The notes beneath the pieces were generated by a model. That model worked only from the letters and a program-made list of their open reading frames with translations, was not told the DNA's origin and made no database searches. Shown one piece after another: positions 1 through 9,905 of a stretch of 51,524 nucleotides of DNA. The DNA comes from an uncultured Alphaproteobacteria bacterium (GTDB lineage: Bacteria > Pseudomonadota > Alphaproteobacteria > Thalassobaculales > Thalassobaculaceae): NCBI GenBank assembly GCA_937776645.1, contig CALMRI010000022.1:1-51524 (forward strand). The letters are read 5' to 3'. Within the stretch, counting starts at the first letter, position 1. Every line of letters starts with the position of its first letter. The position numbers and the translations under genes were made by a program.

Positions 1-568
1 TGTGGAACCCGGTATTGCTGGGCGGACATGGTATGACTGACGAGAATTACGGCGACGCCACGCCGTTTGCGATGAATACCTTCCACTCCGGCGGCACCGG
101 CGCACGACCTGTCAAAGACGGCTTAAACGCGACCGCCTTTCCCTCCGGCGTCCGCAACACCCCCATCGAGATCAACGAGGCCATCGCCCCGCTGATCTTC
201 TGGAAAAAGGAATACCGCACCGATAGTGGCGGCGCTGGCACCCATCGCGGCGGGGTCGGCCAGGTGATGGAGATCTCCCATGCCGATGGCGCCCCGTTCG
301 CCATCAACACCATGTTCGATCGGGTGACTTATCCGCCCCGCGGCCGCAATGGCGGCGCCAACGGCATGACAGGACGAGTATACCTCTCCGACGGCACGGA
401 ACTGAAGGCCAAGGGCCGCCAATCCATTCCGTCGGGCAGCGCATAACCCTGGAAATGCCCGGCGGCGGCGGCCTGGGAGACCCGAAAACCCGCGACAAGG
501 CGAGCGTCGTCGCCGATGTCCGTAACGGCATGGTGAGCCAAGAGCAAGCTCGGGCGATTTATGGAGTG
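1..568 (+). pseudogene. hyuB: Hydantoinase B / oxoprolinase family protein, C-terminal part, frameshifted
   Basis: This is the 3' end of a HyuB-type subunit (ATP-dependent N-methylhydantoinase or 5-oxoprolinase); the gene begins before the window. The frame is open from base 3 and shows family features such as GGHGMTDENYGD and HRGGVGQVMEI. It stops at about 444, but the next frame continues the family's C-terminal signature (PGGGGLGDP, then VVADVRNGMVSQEQARAIYGV split over 458-568). One missing base near 441 explains the break. After the YGV motif the usual short tail is absent and the reading frame runs directly into an unrelated TPR-like sequence, so the gene has probably also lost its last residues. 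The family is clear; the true end is uncertain. Confidence 0.75.
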
Positions 569-1010
569 GGAGATCTGACCCCCTCGTCCGAGAGCCCTCA
601 AAAACTCAAGGCTGAGGCGCAAAAAGCGCTGCGGGTGGGAGAGCTCGGCCACGCGCTGGCGCTCATCGACAAAGCTTGGCGATACAGCCAGGCGAGCCGA
701 CGTTGACGGATGCCTATGCGCGCACCCTACTGGCAAAGGGTGAGCTCTATCGCGCCGAGGCTTGGGCGAAAGAGCTGATTGTCTCAACCGGACCAGAATT
801 ACTGTCAGTCCTAACAACCGCCCTCACAACGTCTCTCGTCGCCTCCACCCGTCGAAAAATGATCGATCTTTTCGGGACGGATTGGGCCGCGACCGTCAGG
901 CTCGCCGGGGAGGTCACCAATCCACCGACGAGCCAAATTGATGATAACACCAGCCGCCACCTAACGCGTTTCATCAATGAATCAGATTTCGCGATGCATA
1001 AGAACGCCCC
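566..1010 (+). pseudogene. TPR-like N-terminal region of a broken gene
   Basis: Starting at a possible GTG (566) inside the hydantoinase tail, the translation becomes helical and repeat-like: a segment with ALALIDKA, then a second frame from about 676 with PGEPTLTDAYARTLLAKGEL and RAEAWAKELI. This is the spacing and A/L/G pattern of tetratricopeptide repeats. The frame changes at about 672, where one T appears to be missing (GCTTTGGCG expected, GCTTGGCG seen). It probably forms the front of the same gene as the methyltransferase region that follows, since TPR plus methyltransferase is a common arrangement in glycan or flagellin-modification clusters. No catalytic function can be assigned to this part alone. 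Confidence 0.45.
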
Positions 1011-1865
1011 CCACCCCGTGTCTTGCCCGGCTGTGGAGAAGATCGTCGGATCATTCGCCGCAACAGGGCCCCCCTCACGAACGCCTTCCATCTCTATTTC
1101 GATCTGGCAAGGTTAGCGTCCGAGATGTCGCCGGGAAAACCAGACGACGCTAGCGCAGCTTCGGGGGGCCGAAAACTTCCTCGTCACCGTGGCCGCTCCA
1201 ACCCGGCCTATTTCTCAGTCGGCCTGTGTGAATGCCGCGGGTGTGGCATCTGCTATGTCGATCATCCGTTCAAGCCGGACCAGGTGAAACGCTATTATGC
1301 ATCAGAGGCGCGCTCATACGAGATCGGCAGCAAAGCGATATTTTCCAGAGCCCACGCCTATAATTGGGTCAAAACAAAAGCCGCGCGATTGCCTATCTGC
1401 GCGGCCGCCTCGTCAAACCGTTCACCGGCTTGTCCTTTCTCGACGCGGGATGTGCTGAAGGGATTATGTTTGCCCTGATGCGCCTGCTGGGCGCCGAGGC
1501 TTCCGGCGTAGAACCTAACACACGGCTGCCTGTGTGCCCAGGAGATCTTCGGGTTGAAAGACGTGGTTCGATGGCGTCTATGGGGATGCAAGCTTCACCA
1601 ACCGTACATTCGATATGTTTCTGTCCATCACACAATGGAACATAGCTTGGATCGCACAATTCGCGCGATCTCTAGCGCGGCATACCGCCCTGGCGGGCAT
1701 CTATTGCTACAGCTTCCCTGCGCAGACACCGCGGACGAATATCACCTCGCCGGGATGGGAAACTATCATCTCTTCGGCTTCCGCCGAGCTTATCTCGAAA
1801 AGCAACTCACAGACCTTGGATTCGAGATCATCGAAGCCCATCATCTGCCCCACCGGCTAGCCTAG
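1011..1865 (+). pseudogene. SAM-dependent methyltransferase (class I), multiply frameshifted
   Basis: Joining three frames gives a Methyltransf_23-like protein. First comes a Cys-containing lead (ECRGCGICYVDHPFKPDQV, about 1228-1284), then motif I with FLDAGCAEG followed by GAEASGVEPN (about 1437-1520), then a block read as SFTNRTFDMFL and HTMEHSLD, and finally PGGHLLLQLPCADTADEYH and HLFGFRRAYLEKQL (about 1690-1810). Frame changes fall near 1372, 1530-1570 and 1625-1640. An intact relative would transfer a methyl group from S-adenosylmethionine, often to a sugar. With this many breaks the product cannot be made. The last frame ends at a TAG at 1863. Confidence 0.65.
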
Positions 1866-1899
1866 AAAAGGGGCTAAATTGACCCGGTGACCGGCGACG

Positions 1900-2025
1900 C
1901 ATTCTGGGGTGAGGAAAAAAATCAAATTTCAATCTTATGTGTGAAGAAATATCTTTAGCCATTTGTTTTATAATAACTTATATCGCATTTTAGATGAAAA
2001 TTAACTATAAAATCCATCACTCTTA
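1900..2025. other. AT-rich intergenic island
   Basis: A stretch of about 125 bases is strikingly AT-rich compared with the GC-rich surroundings. It lies between the end of the methyltransferase relic and the 3' end of the PEP-mutase-like relic on the other strand. It holds a TATAAT at 1969-1974 but no convincing -35 box at 16-18 bases, and no gene follows on that strand. I see no ORF in it. Confidence 0.4.
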
Positions 2026-2086
2026 GCAACACGCGCCAATGATCTTACGGCGGCTCCCATCACCCAGACTAATGCTGGAGAAAACC

Positions 2087-2957
2087 TCAGCGCAGAAAGC
2101 AACCTTCATCCCACTTCACCCGGGCAATGCCCTGCAGGGCAAAGATCTCGTCCACCGAAACAATGTCCTTCTCGACATTGTGAATGCCGCCGTCAACGTC
2201 GATCCGCCCGAGGGTCTCACGCACTGCAGCCACCGCCACCCTGATCGTGTGATTCCCGCAGATATCCATGGCGATCTTGCCGGATGACCGGGCCGCGACG
2301 AGGTCATCTCGGGATAGGCCGTCGGCACGATGGTGATTTGCGCGGTACCGGTCCAGTTGGTGACGAAGCTTTCGACCTCAGCCGAGGTTTGCTGTTTTGA
2401 ACGGATCAAGATCATGTCGGCGCCATCTTCCTCATAAGCCGTGGCGCGGGGCCAAGGTCTCGACCACCCCCAACCCGGTGATCTGAGCTTCGGTTGGGGC
2501 GGTGATCAGGAAGTCGGGGTCATCACATGCCTCGATGGCTGCTTCGATTGTGCCTTAGAATTTCTCCAGTCGGAGCGGTTCCTGACGCCCTCCCTAAATC
2601 AAGCTGATAACCTTCGGAAACGTCGTATCCTAGATCACCACCGCGGCGGCGCGCTCGTATTGCTCGACCGCGTGAAGCACGTTGATCGTGTTACTCAAAC
2701 CCAGTATCGGTGTCGGCGACTACTGGGATTGAGGTTCGCTCGACCATGCGGCGGGTGACCTCCAGATGCTGCTCCAGCGAGATCGGGTGTTGACGTCTGG
2801 AAGTGCCTGGGACGGGGAAAGCTCGAACCCACTGGCCCAAATATCATCAAAGTCAGGCTCCCTCGACCAAACAGGCGAAAAGCGGGTTATGGGCCGACAC
2901 GACTCGCGCCATGCCGTGATCGGCCATTTTATCTCTTAACGTCCGCGCGACGGTCAA
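2087..2957 (-). pseudogene. Isocitrate lyase / PEP mutase family protein, frameshifted
   Basis: On the minus strand, pieces of a phosphoenolpyruvate mutase/phosphonopyruvate hydrolase-like TIM barrel can be joined. They are MARVVSAHNPLFACLVE near the N-terminus, DFDDIWASGFELS, NTINVLHAVEQYERAAAVVIQD with FPKV, CDDPDFLITAPTEAQI, GADMILIRSKQQTSAEVE, then WTGTAQITIVPTAYPEMT and a tail with NHTIRVAVAAVRE. The best start is TTG at 2957, because AGGAG lies 6 bases upstream. Frame changes occur at about 2290, 2440, between 2580 and 2800, and near 2860. Intact homologues make or break C-P or C-C bonds of phosphonopyruvate or 2-methylisocitrate-like acids. The typical DDS metal-binding loop cannot be read reliably, so the substrate is unknown. 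The gene follows the TRAP solute-binding protein gene on the same strand. Confidence 0.6.
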
Positions 2958-3027
2958 TGTGCTCTCCTGCTTTTATAATATGGTTCTGGGCCATCCACGA
3001 TATCCAGCGAAATCATCCCAAAACCAA

Positions 3028-3057
3028 CGCGCCGACCCTGTTTCCAGGGCCGGCGCG
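3028..3057 (-). terminator. Rho-independent-type terminator after the dctP relic
   Basis: A 13-bp stem (3028-3040 with 3045-3057, one mismatch) encloses the loop TTTC. On the minus strand it is followed by TTGGTTTTGGG. It lies about 30 bases past the stop of the DctP gene and before the PEP-mutase-like gene, so it would end or attenuate transcription between them. Confidence 0.55.
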
Positions 3058-3087
3058 CGGCAATCAACTTGATCTCAAACGTTTCGC

Positions 3088-4125
3088 TTAGCGATAGCGA
3101 TGCGCCTGCGACCAAAGGCCAGCATAGTCAACCTGGGACTTCCAAACCTTGACGAACCACTCGTTCGACTGGTCCTGCTCGGCGACCCACTCGTGCCGTC
3201 GCCTTCGTGGCGGCGTCCTTGAACTCCTGCGGAAGATCGATGATCTCGTTCTTCTTGCTGAATTCGCGTAGGTCATCCAGTTCGGCGCGTCCGTCATGGC
3301 CGAGCTCCATGTAAAGGTCCCAGGTCATCAACTGGCCCGCCGCGCTTCAGCTGAGTCTTCTGAAGATCGGTGAAACCGTCCCAGGCCTTCTTGGTGAACT
3401 CGCACTCATGCATCGCGATCGGCTGATGGACCCCGGGGACGATGATGTACTTGGCGACCTTCTCGAAGCCCGCGGCGATGTTATGCGTCGGCGTGCCCCA
3501 CTCGATGCCGTCGACGACCTTGCGCTCCAAGCGCCGGGTACACTTCCGCGCCGGCCAGGATGACAGTAGAGGCGCCCAACTTCTGCGCGATCTCGGCCCA
3601 AGCACCGGCGGTACGAACCTTCATGCCCTTGAAATCCTCAAGGGTGCGGACGGCTTTGTGGCTATGCAGGAACAATTCTCGTGGCGCCGAACCGCACGGA
3701 ATTGCGGCTACATTAAATTTCTCCAACCGCCATTCCATCATCAGCTCTTGGCCTCCACCCTTGAAGACCCAGTGCATCATCTTGTCCCATTCCATGGAAC
3801 CAGCGAAACCGCCGAACAGAATGGCGGTCTTGTCAACGCCCCAATCATAGCCCGGCCAGTTGTGGCTCATGTGGGCGACGCCCTTGGCGACCGTGTCCGT
3901 GACCTTCAAGGCCTTGCCAAGTGTCCCACCCGGATAGACCTCGATTTTTATCGTGTTGTTCGTGGTCATTTCCATGTTCTTCGCGGAGCCTCGCGCCGCG
4001 TATTCGAGCATGACGCCGCCACCCCATGGGGTGGCCATGTCCAGCTTTTGCTGCGCTTGTGCCGTACCGACCGCCCCAAGCCCGAGTAGGCCGGCCAGTC
4101 CAATCTTGAGAAAATTCAATTTCAT
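3088..4125 (-). pseudogene. dctP: TRAP transporter solute-binding protein DctP, frameshifted
   Basis: The N-terminus (start 4125) has a Sec signal peptide of about 25 residues: MKLNF, a hydrophobic GLAGLLGLGAVG core and an AQA cleavage site. It is followed by a DctP-family mature region (MATPWGGG, VYPGGTLGKALKV, then LEDFKGMKVRTAG and ILAGAEVYPAL). The frame changes near 3540, continuing as ERKVVDGIEWGTPTHNIAAGFEKVAKYI. It changes again near 3335 and near 3200, and the C-terminus (NEWFVKVWKSQVDYAGLW) ends at 3088. Intact homologues bind organic acids in the periplasm for a DctQM permease. No DctQ or DctM gene is present, so this was an orphan or the permease genes are elsewhere. At least three frameshifts make it non-functional as read. 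Confidence 0.8.
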
Positions 4126-4331
4126 CGATCTCTCCCTGTGTCCTTACTTGATTCCGCGCCCTTGATTTGGAAGGGAACGCTAGCATCCCCGCGCGAACGC
4201 CCATGATCCGGTGATATATCGCGAAGAGTCAACGCCAACGGGGGAGATTTGCCCATTTTATCGAATAGGCGCTCGCCGCCCGGTCTCGCCCATCGGCAAA
4301 CCCAAACGAAGGAACACCTTGATCCGAAGCG

Positions 4332-5089
4332 CTAAATCGCTAAGTATCCGCCATCAACCGGTAATTCCGCACCAGTAATATATGAGGCGTCGTCAGACGC
4401 GAGGAACACGACAGCGCGGGCGACCTCTATCGCCTCGCCAGCGCGTTTCATCGGAACATAGGCATCAAGGGTCTTCTGGCGGTGCACTGGATCAGCGGTC
4501 AACCCAGAAGTACGCATCGCCGGCATAATCCCTGGATGCACGCTGTTGACCCGGATCCCATCCGTGGCAAACCGCACCGCTGATTGCTTGGTCATAGTCC
4601 GCACCGCGCCCTTCGAAGCGTTGTAGCCGGGATGAAGATAGCCTTGCCCGACAACGCCGGAGATCGAGGAAATATTGACAATCGCCCCACCCCCCGAGGC
4701 GATGATCGCCGGCGCTGCGTGCTTAGTGCCAAGGAACGGCCCGGTCGCGTTGATCCGCATCAGATCTTCCCAGGCCTGTACATCACCCTGATCCTGATAG
4801 CCGCTACCGCTGATGCCAGCATTATTGACCAGCACGTTCAGCCCGCCATAGGCCTTGACGATCGCGGCGATCGCCGCTTCCCATTCGGTTCTTTGGTAAC
4901 GTCAAGCTTGCAGAACATCGCTGTCCCGCCATCGGCCTCGATTTCCGCCACCCGCTTTGGTCCCTCGTCCTCCAGCAGATCACAGATAGCCACCTTAGCA
5001 CCTTCGGCTGCAAACAGCGTGGCTGTCGCCGCCCCCATACCGAACGCACCGCCGGTGACCAGCGCAACTTTTCCTTCGAAACGTTTCAT
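4332..5089 (-). pseudogene. SDR family oxidoreductase, single frameshift
   Basis: Short-chain dehydrogenase/reductase of about 250 residues. The N-terminus (ATG 5089, or 5092; GGAGGGG just upstream) reads MKRFEGKVALVTGGAFGMG, the dinucleotide-binding motif. After LDVTKEP the frame changes at about 4890 and continues with VNNAG, NISSISG, the catalytic YNASK and the C-terminal GAELPVDGGY. These are classical SDR motifs in the right order, so a single-base event is the only visible defect. The enzyme would reduce or oxidise an alcohol or 3-hydroxyacyl substrate with NAD(P). It is divergent from the enoyl-CoA hydratase at 5322, which suggests acyl-CoA metabolism. Confidence 0.8.
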
Positions 5090-5321
5090 CATCTTCCCCT
5101 CCAGGTTGCGGCCCGAACGCCGCTCATTCAGCAAAATTTAAGGCTGAGCATACCGCCGACTTGGCGGCGCGGTGATCGCAAACAGGATGATCGCCTTAGC
5201 CCTGCGGTGGGAGCAAGACGCGGTCCATCCCAGCCTGCTCGGTTTCCGGTGACCTAGGCGCCGCGATCCTCCTATTATCCAATCAAATCAGCGCGCCGCA
5301 CAGTCAACCAGGAGTCAACCG

Positions 5322-6137
5322 ATGACCTATTCCCACATTCTGTTCAACGTCGCCGACGGTATCGCGACCATTACCCTGAACCGCCCAGAGCGCCCGCAAC
5401 GCCCTGTCGCCGCAAATGCGGGTCGACCTAGACCACGCCATGGCAGGAATCCGCGAACGGGCCGGCCAGGATATTCAGGCGGTGATACTGACCGGCGCTG
5501 CCGGCGCTTTTGTGCCGGCGGCGATGTGAAATCCATGGGCTCCCGCCTCGGGTCGGCGACCAAGGCGCGGGGCGCGCTGCGCGACAGCCACAGCAATATG
5601 TACGACCTGATGAACCTTGAGTTGCCGGTGATCAGCCTAGTCGACGGCGCCGCCGCCGGTGCCGGCGCCAACATCGCGCTGGCGGCGGATTTCGTGCTGG
5701 CAACGCCGCGCGCCTTCCTGATGCAGGCTTTCGTGAAGATCGGCCTAGTACCGGATTGGGGCGGAATGTACATCCTGCCGCGCCTGATCGGCCTGCAAAA
5801 AGCCAAGGAACTGGTTTTCACAGGCCGCCGGGTCTATGCCGAGGAAGCCAAGGAGATGGGGCTGGTGCTAAAGATCGTCGGCCAGGACACGGCGATGCAA
5901 GAGGCGCGCGCCTTTGCAGGGCGGTTCGTGAACGCGCCGACCAAGGCCCTCGGCCTGGCGAAAAACGTGATGAACCAATCCTACAATCTCGACCACCGCA
6001 CCATGCTTGAGATGGAGGCGATGGCCCAGGCGATCGCCCGCGACACCGACTTCCACAAGGAAGCCATTCGCCGCTTCGCCGCCAAGGAAGCGCCGCTCTT
6101 CGACTGGGAAAGCTTGGACAAAAAGGCCGCCGAATAG
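5322..6137 (+). CDS. Enoyl-CoA hydratase/isomerase family protein, with a compensated frame excursion
   Basis: Crotonase-fold protein of 271 residues preceded by AGGAG 7 bases before the ATG. Residues 1-22 (ITLNRPE) and from FCAGGD onward are in one frame. Between about 5393 and 5508 the family-like sequence (RNALSPQMRVDL, then VILTGAAGAF) lies in another frame. An extra C at CGCCCGC and a missing T in TTTT would account for the excursion, so the ORF stays open overall but about 39 residues of the first oxyanion-hole region are scrambled. The second oxyanion region (DGAAAGAGANIALAADF) and a Glu/Asp-bearing segment (DWGGMYILPRLIG) are normal. It would hydrate or isomerise enoyl-CoA esters. As read it is unlikely to fold properly. 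Confidence 0.75.
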   Translation: MTYSHILFNVADGIATITLNRPERPQRPVAANAGRPRPRHGRNPRTGRPGYSGGDTDRRCRRFCAGGDVKSMGSRLGSATKARGALRDSHSNMYDLMNLELPVISLVDGAAAGAGANIALAADFVLATPRAFLMQAFVKIGLVPDWGGMYILPRLIGLQKAKELVFTGRRVYAEEAKEMGLVLKIVGQDTAMQEARAFAGRFVNAPTKALGLAKNVMNQSYNLDHRTMLEMEAMAQAIARDTDFHKEAIRRFAAKEAPLFDWESLDKKAAE

Positions 6138-6149
6138 CACCGTGATCAC

Positions 6150-6607
6150 TCAACCCAGCGGGCGCCGCTTGATCACCTGTACCGCCTCTTCCATCTTCTG
6201 CAGGAAACGCGAGCGGTCCTGCTTGGAGAAGGATGGGGCGTGGTCGCGGATCTCGCCGGTGTCTCTGAGATGCGATTTTAGCTCGCGCATCGCCAGGGCA
6301 TTACCGATATTGTGATGATCAAACGGTCGCCCGGACGGGCCGATCACATCCGCGCCACTTGCCAGACAGCGGGCCGCCAAAGGGATATCGGCGGTGATCA
6401 CAATATCCCGCGCACCAACCCGCACGGCGATCCAATCGTCGGCAGCGTCAAAACCGTCCGACACCACCACCCGCGCACCAACGGGCTTTCCGGCAGCCGC
6501 ATATAGGCGTTGGAGACCATGTGAACGACCAGGCCATGGCGATCGGCGACCCGAACAATCTCGGCCTTTACCGGACAAGCATCGCCGTCCACATAAATCT
6601 CACTCAT
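6150..6607 (-). pseudogene. YaiI/YqxD (DUF188) family protein, frameshifted
   Basis: The start ATG at 6607 gives IYVDGDACPVKAEI, the N-terminal signature of the YaiI/YqxD PIN-like family, and then SNAYMRLP. Near 6475 the frame changes and the family sequence continues: VVVSDGFDAADDWIA, then DIVITADIPLAARCL, then PFDHHNIGNALAMREL and FSKQDRSRF. One G missing from a GGGG run explains the break. The proteins are about 150 residues and have an acidic, possibly metal-dependent nuclease-like site; the cellular role is unknown. It is convergent with the upstream crotonase gene (12 bases between stops). Confidence 0.8.
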
Positions 6608-6761
6608 GAGTAACACTTTCTTGAACCGGTTTATTTAACGCCCAGCCCTAACACGGCGCAGCGTGAATTGTGAATTTGCGTTTGAATTAATTCCAAAGCT
6701 TGAAACGCTCCTCTACAGCGGCGACGACGGCTCGGACAAGCTTCGGAACGTGCTTTGCGAG

Positions 6762-6980
6762 CTAAGCCGTCCCGGCGAGCATTTGCTCAAGATTCTTCAC
6801 TGATCTGATGATGTCGCGCCACTCAGAAGCATGGGGCGATCCGTCAGGATTCTCCGAGGCCTTGTCTTCGTATTCTGTCCGCGATTGAACCGTTGGCGAC
6901 ACAAGGCCTTGTGCCACCGCTTCCGCCAAGCTTTCGACCACAGTCGTCATCAGTTGGTCACTTGGCGACCCTCGAAGCAC
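6762..6980 (-). CDS. Short hypothetical ORF, directly after an in-frame TGA
   Basis: A 72-residue acidic ORF begins with GTG immediately after the TGA that ends the ORF at 6981-7613, in the same frame. The two could be one protein interrupted by a nonsense codon. It contains SDQLMTTVVESLAEAVAQG, probably an amphipathic helix, and a charged middle. I do not recognise a family and see no ribosome-binding site of its own, so this is more likely the tail of the upstream protein than an independent gene. Confidence 0.3.
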   Translation of the reverse strand: MLRGSPSDQLMTTVVESLAEAVAQGLVSPTVQSRTEYEDKASENPDGSPHASEWRDIIRSVKNLEQMLAGTA

Positions 6981-7613
6981 TCAATCTGGTTGGCTGGCGA
7001 TAAATTTCCTCAATGTCCGGGAGCAGGTCTCACAGACCTTGTGCTCAGCAACAAAAAGCGTAAGACCAGCGGCGAGGGCCGGGTTGACCTGACCCGGATA
7101 GATGGCCGCAGCAGCACGGATCGTTTCGAAGAGCGAATCCAGGTGAAGAATATTGATCCTGTCATCCACCTCGACAGCTACTTTGGCGGATTCAGTAAGG
7201 TACTCTGGGACTATCGGATGAATGATCATGTTCACTAGAAGGCGGTTCATCGATACTGCCTGGCCGCCCGTTGCCTCGATTAGCATGAGCAATCGAGATC
7301 GTGTCGGTACCTCCGCCGGCTCATCTCTACCAACCAATTGTATTTGATCGTCCCGGGCTTCGTACCGACCCGGGGACAGGAATTGTTCTCCCTCCAAAGC
7401 AGGTAGGGTCGAGGCACTGCTACCTCCGTCTCGCGCAGAATTCCGGACCAAACCTCGGCGATACTTCGCCTCAAAATCCGTGATAATCGAATTGATCCCC
7501 GATGGCCCGTCGTCCAAATCCTCGTTTGGGATCAAGATTCGGCTTAGTTCCAGTTCGGGGACCAGGGGACGAGCGTCGGAGTGAGCCACGCCGCGCAGCC
7601 GATCGTCGTACAA
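6981..7613 (-). CDS. Hypothetical protein
   Basis: A 210-residue ORF (TTG start at 7613, or a downstream GTG) with no family I recognise. The first two thirds are polar. The last third has the look of a folded helical domain (MNRLLVNMIIHP, VDDRINILHLDSLFETI, then a Cys pair in CETCSRTL). It lies just downstream, on the same strand, of the surface-carbohydrate/TPR gene and could be co-transcribed with it. The in-frame TGA at 6981 followed by more open frame suggests the protein may once have been about 280 residues. Confidence 0.35.
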   Translation of the reverse strand: MYDDRLRGVAHSDARPLVPELELSRILIPNEDLDDGPSGINSIITDFEAKYRRGLVRNSARDGGSSASTLPALEGEQFLSPGRYEARDDQIQLVGRDEPAEVPTRSRLLMLIEATGGQAVSMNRLLVNMIIHPIVPEYLTESAKVAVEVDDRINILHLDSLFETIRAAAAIYPGQVNPALAAGLTLFVAEHKVCETCSRTLRKFIASQPD

Positions 7614-7709
7614 GTTAGTCCAAACCTGCTAATTCTGATCTAGCGACAACAGGATGGTCTTCAGACCCGTGTCTCGCTGGTTACCTCAGGTTACAACCAT
7701 TGCATCGGG

Positions 7710-9531
7710 TCAGGCGAAATCCCGAGAGCTAACCGTGTATTCGAGAATGATCCGTCTTTCCGCGAGTCCTGGCTCCGCAATCTCCGCGACCTCCAATGCC
7801 TCGCGGGCCTCCTCGATCTGTCCCTTTAACCATAGTATTTTCGCGAGATGGAAATTGCCTTGGCCGACTGCGATGCCGCGGCTTAGCGCTCCACGCATCG
7901 CAGTCTCGGCTTCGTTGAATCGGCCAGCGGCATAAAGCGCCTCGGAAAGCCTAGTGAGGACCAGCGCGTCGTTCGGACCGGTCACATGAGCCCGCTGAAG
8001 CATGGTCAGGGCCCGTTCCGATAACCCCTTCGGCGCCATGCACATACCGCAAAGCATCATCGCCCGACCGGCCTCCGGCAGCGTAACGGCTACCATGCGA
8101 GCGTCTCTTTGCGCCTCCGGCCAGCGTCGCGCCTTGTACGCTTCCTGGCAGTTGTCCCAATGGGTCTCGATGAATTCCCCCAGGGTCACGCGCCGGGCTC
8201 CGGTGGGTTCTCGCGCCTCTTGATGTGCCAGACGGCCGGCCCGAGCTCCTCGACCGAAGCGTTGCCCCTCTGGTCGGCCCCGCCATCCTGCCAAAGGAGT
8301 TGATCCACACGTTCTTGGGAAACAAAAGCTTTGAATCGCTGCCGTGCCGTGCCGAGGCATCTAGCGCCACTAAGTGGGCGCCCCTCAGGACGCTCCCATC
8401 GCCAACGGGCTTTATCTCATCCAGGGCGTTAGCGATCATCGTTGACGCGAGAATATCCGATCGGGTTTGCAAAAATTCCTGCAGTGCCTCCAACCGCCGC
8501 TCTTCCTCGGCGCTTCGTTCCTGAACGGGTACGGGACGGAAAAACCAGTCTTCCACTTGTTCTGCCGCCGTGATGCCCCTGTCGACAACGGTATTGACAA
8601 CCGGCGCAATAAACCTGTGGTGCCAGGCAGAGTCTTTGGCGCAAATATCTGTCGTCGGGATGCCCAGTAGAAACGCCTCGAGACCAGTGGTTGACCCGCT
8701 GTGTACCAAGCATGAACTACCCAAACTCCAAGATACGTGATCGGTGTCGTCAATGACATGGACACTGGGGTAGTGACTCATCTCGGAACGCCATATTTTG
8801 TGATTTTCCGCCGGATGTGGCCGTACCGCGATGGGGATCTCTGGGTGCCGTTGGGCCATCGTCTGGATAAAATTTACAATTTCCCTCAAGTTGTTCCGCT
8901 CCCACATGCAGCGCGTATGAAAAAGTTCCATGTCCGACGCGTTTTGGGGATCAATAATCCCGACACTCACGCATCGGGAAAAAAACGCCAGGGCATCGTA
9001 GTCATACGGATTGATCGCTCCAAAATTCGAGTTGATCAGTACAAAACGCCCCTTATCACGCGCGAACTCGGCGGCTACACCGCTCGGGCCGGCTTCGCGT
9101 GACAGCCGCAAAACATCAGTTCTTGGATTACCCACCACCTTAATTTTATCGCCGGCCCTCGGAAAGTGTTCGCGTAACATCTCGGCGTGTCGGGTTCCCT
9201 GCATCAAAAACAGATCACAGAGGTGTTCGACTCGAGGATCAAAAATAGGCAAAATAACTTCTGACTTCTGGAGTCCGAAAATTTCTTCCTCTATCGAAGC
9301 AACACGGTGGCCGGCCGCCTTGGCCTGACTCATGACGCTCGCCTGAATGGCGTTGTTGCCCTTGAGAAGGACGACACCAGGTGGCAAACGGTGAAAATTA
9401 ACGTTAAACCACCATTGCTGGCCGAGCACCACGTCATAACCGAGGCCTAACGCCGCGTTGGTGACAAGGAGGCGCGAACGCAATTCCCGAAAAGATTCCT
9501 CGATGAGAATATAGAGATATCGGGCTGTCAT
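7710..9531 (-). pseudogene. Surface carbohydrate biosynthesis glycosyltransferase-like protein with C-terminal TPR region, frameshifted
   Basis: From ATG 9531 the protein (MTARYLYILIEE) resembles the surface-polysaccharide biosynthesis family related to CDP-glycerol glycerophosphotransferases. It has QASVMSQAKAAGH, then a nucleotide-sugar-type fold with VVGNPRTDVLRLS, IAVRPHPAENH, and SSCLVHSGSTTGLEAFLLGIP near residue 290. This long part is intact to about residue 425. At about 8230-8290 the family-like reading moves to another frame (GEFIETHWDNC, QEAYKARRWPEAQRDA), which encodes two or three TPR units and ends at 7710. Either one GT-TPR fusion has a single indel, or there are two overlapping genes. 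The likely role is in capsule, LPS or flagellin glycan assembly at the inner membrane or in the cytoplasm. Confidence 0.65.
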
Positions 9532-9905
9532 CGGCGTATGTGCGCGGATATGGATCCAAACCAAGCGTATACCAATGACCGCTCCCAGGGTAAGCCAGTG
9601 TTCGCATTGCTCAAACTAATTTGTAAGGCACGTCGCACGCCAGAAATTCCGCGAAAATTGGTTTCTCCGACCTGTCGATTAATCAGTCCGTTCCTCCATT
9701 GTCCCCCAACTCCCGACGACCGTGACAGGGTGAACATGAGGTCAGTCCCGTTAATAGCGTAACAGAAATAGCCATTCTCAGCCCGGATTCACCATATTGG
9801 TACGCTAGGCAAGAAAAACTCTAACCTAGAACCGCTCGGAAGGTAATCCAAACACGATTGGCGACGATGAGGGGGTCGATGCCGTGGGCTGGCGAGCCTA
9901 GAGAC
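9532..9905. other. Gene-free interval of about 370 bases
   Basis: Between the start of the surface-carbohydrate gene and the 3' end of the panE-like relic I see only short ORFs without family features. The promoter of the leftward gene should lie here, but no clear -35/-10 pair stands out. Confidence 0.4.

Noticed and set aside
1955..1980. Sigma-70 promoter in the AT-rich island
   Set aside because: TATAAT is present, but no -35-like hexamer lies 16-18 bases upstream and no gene follows on that strand.
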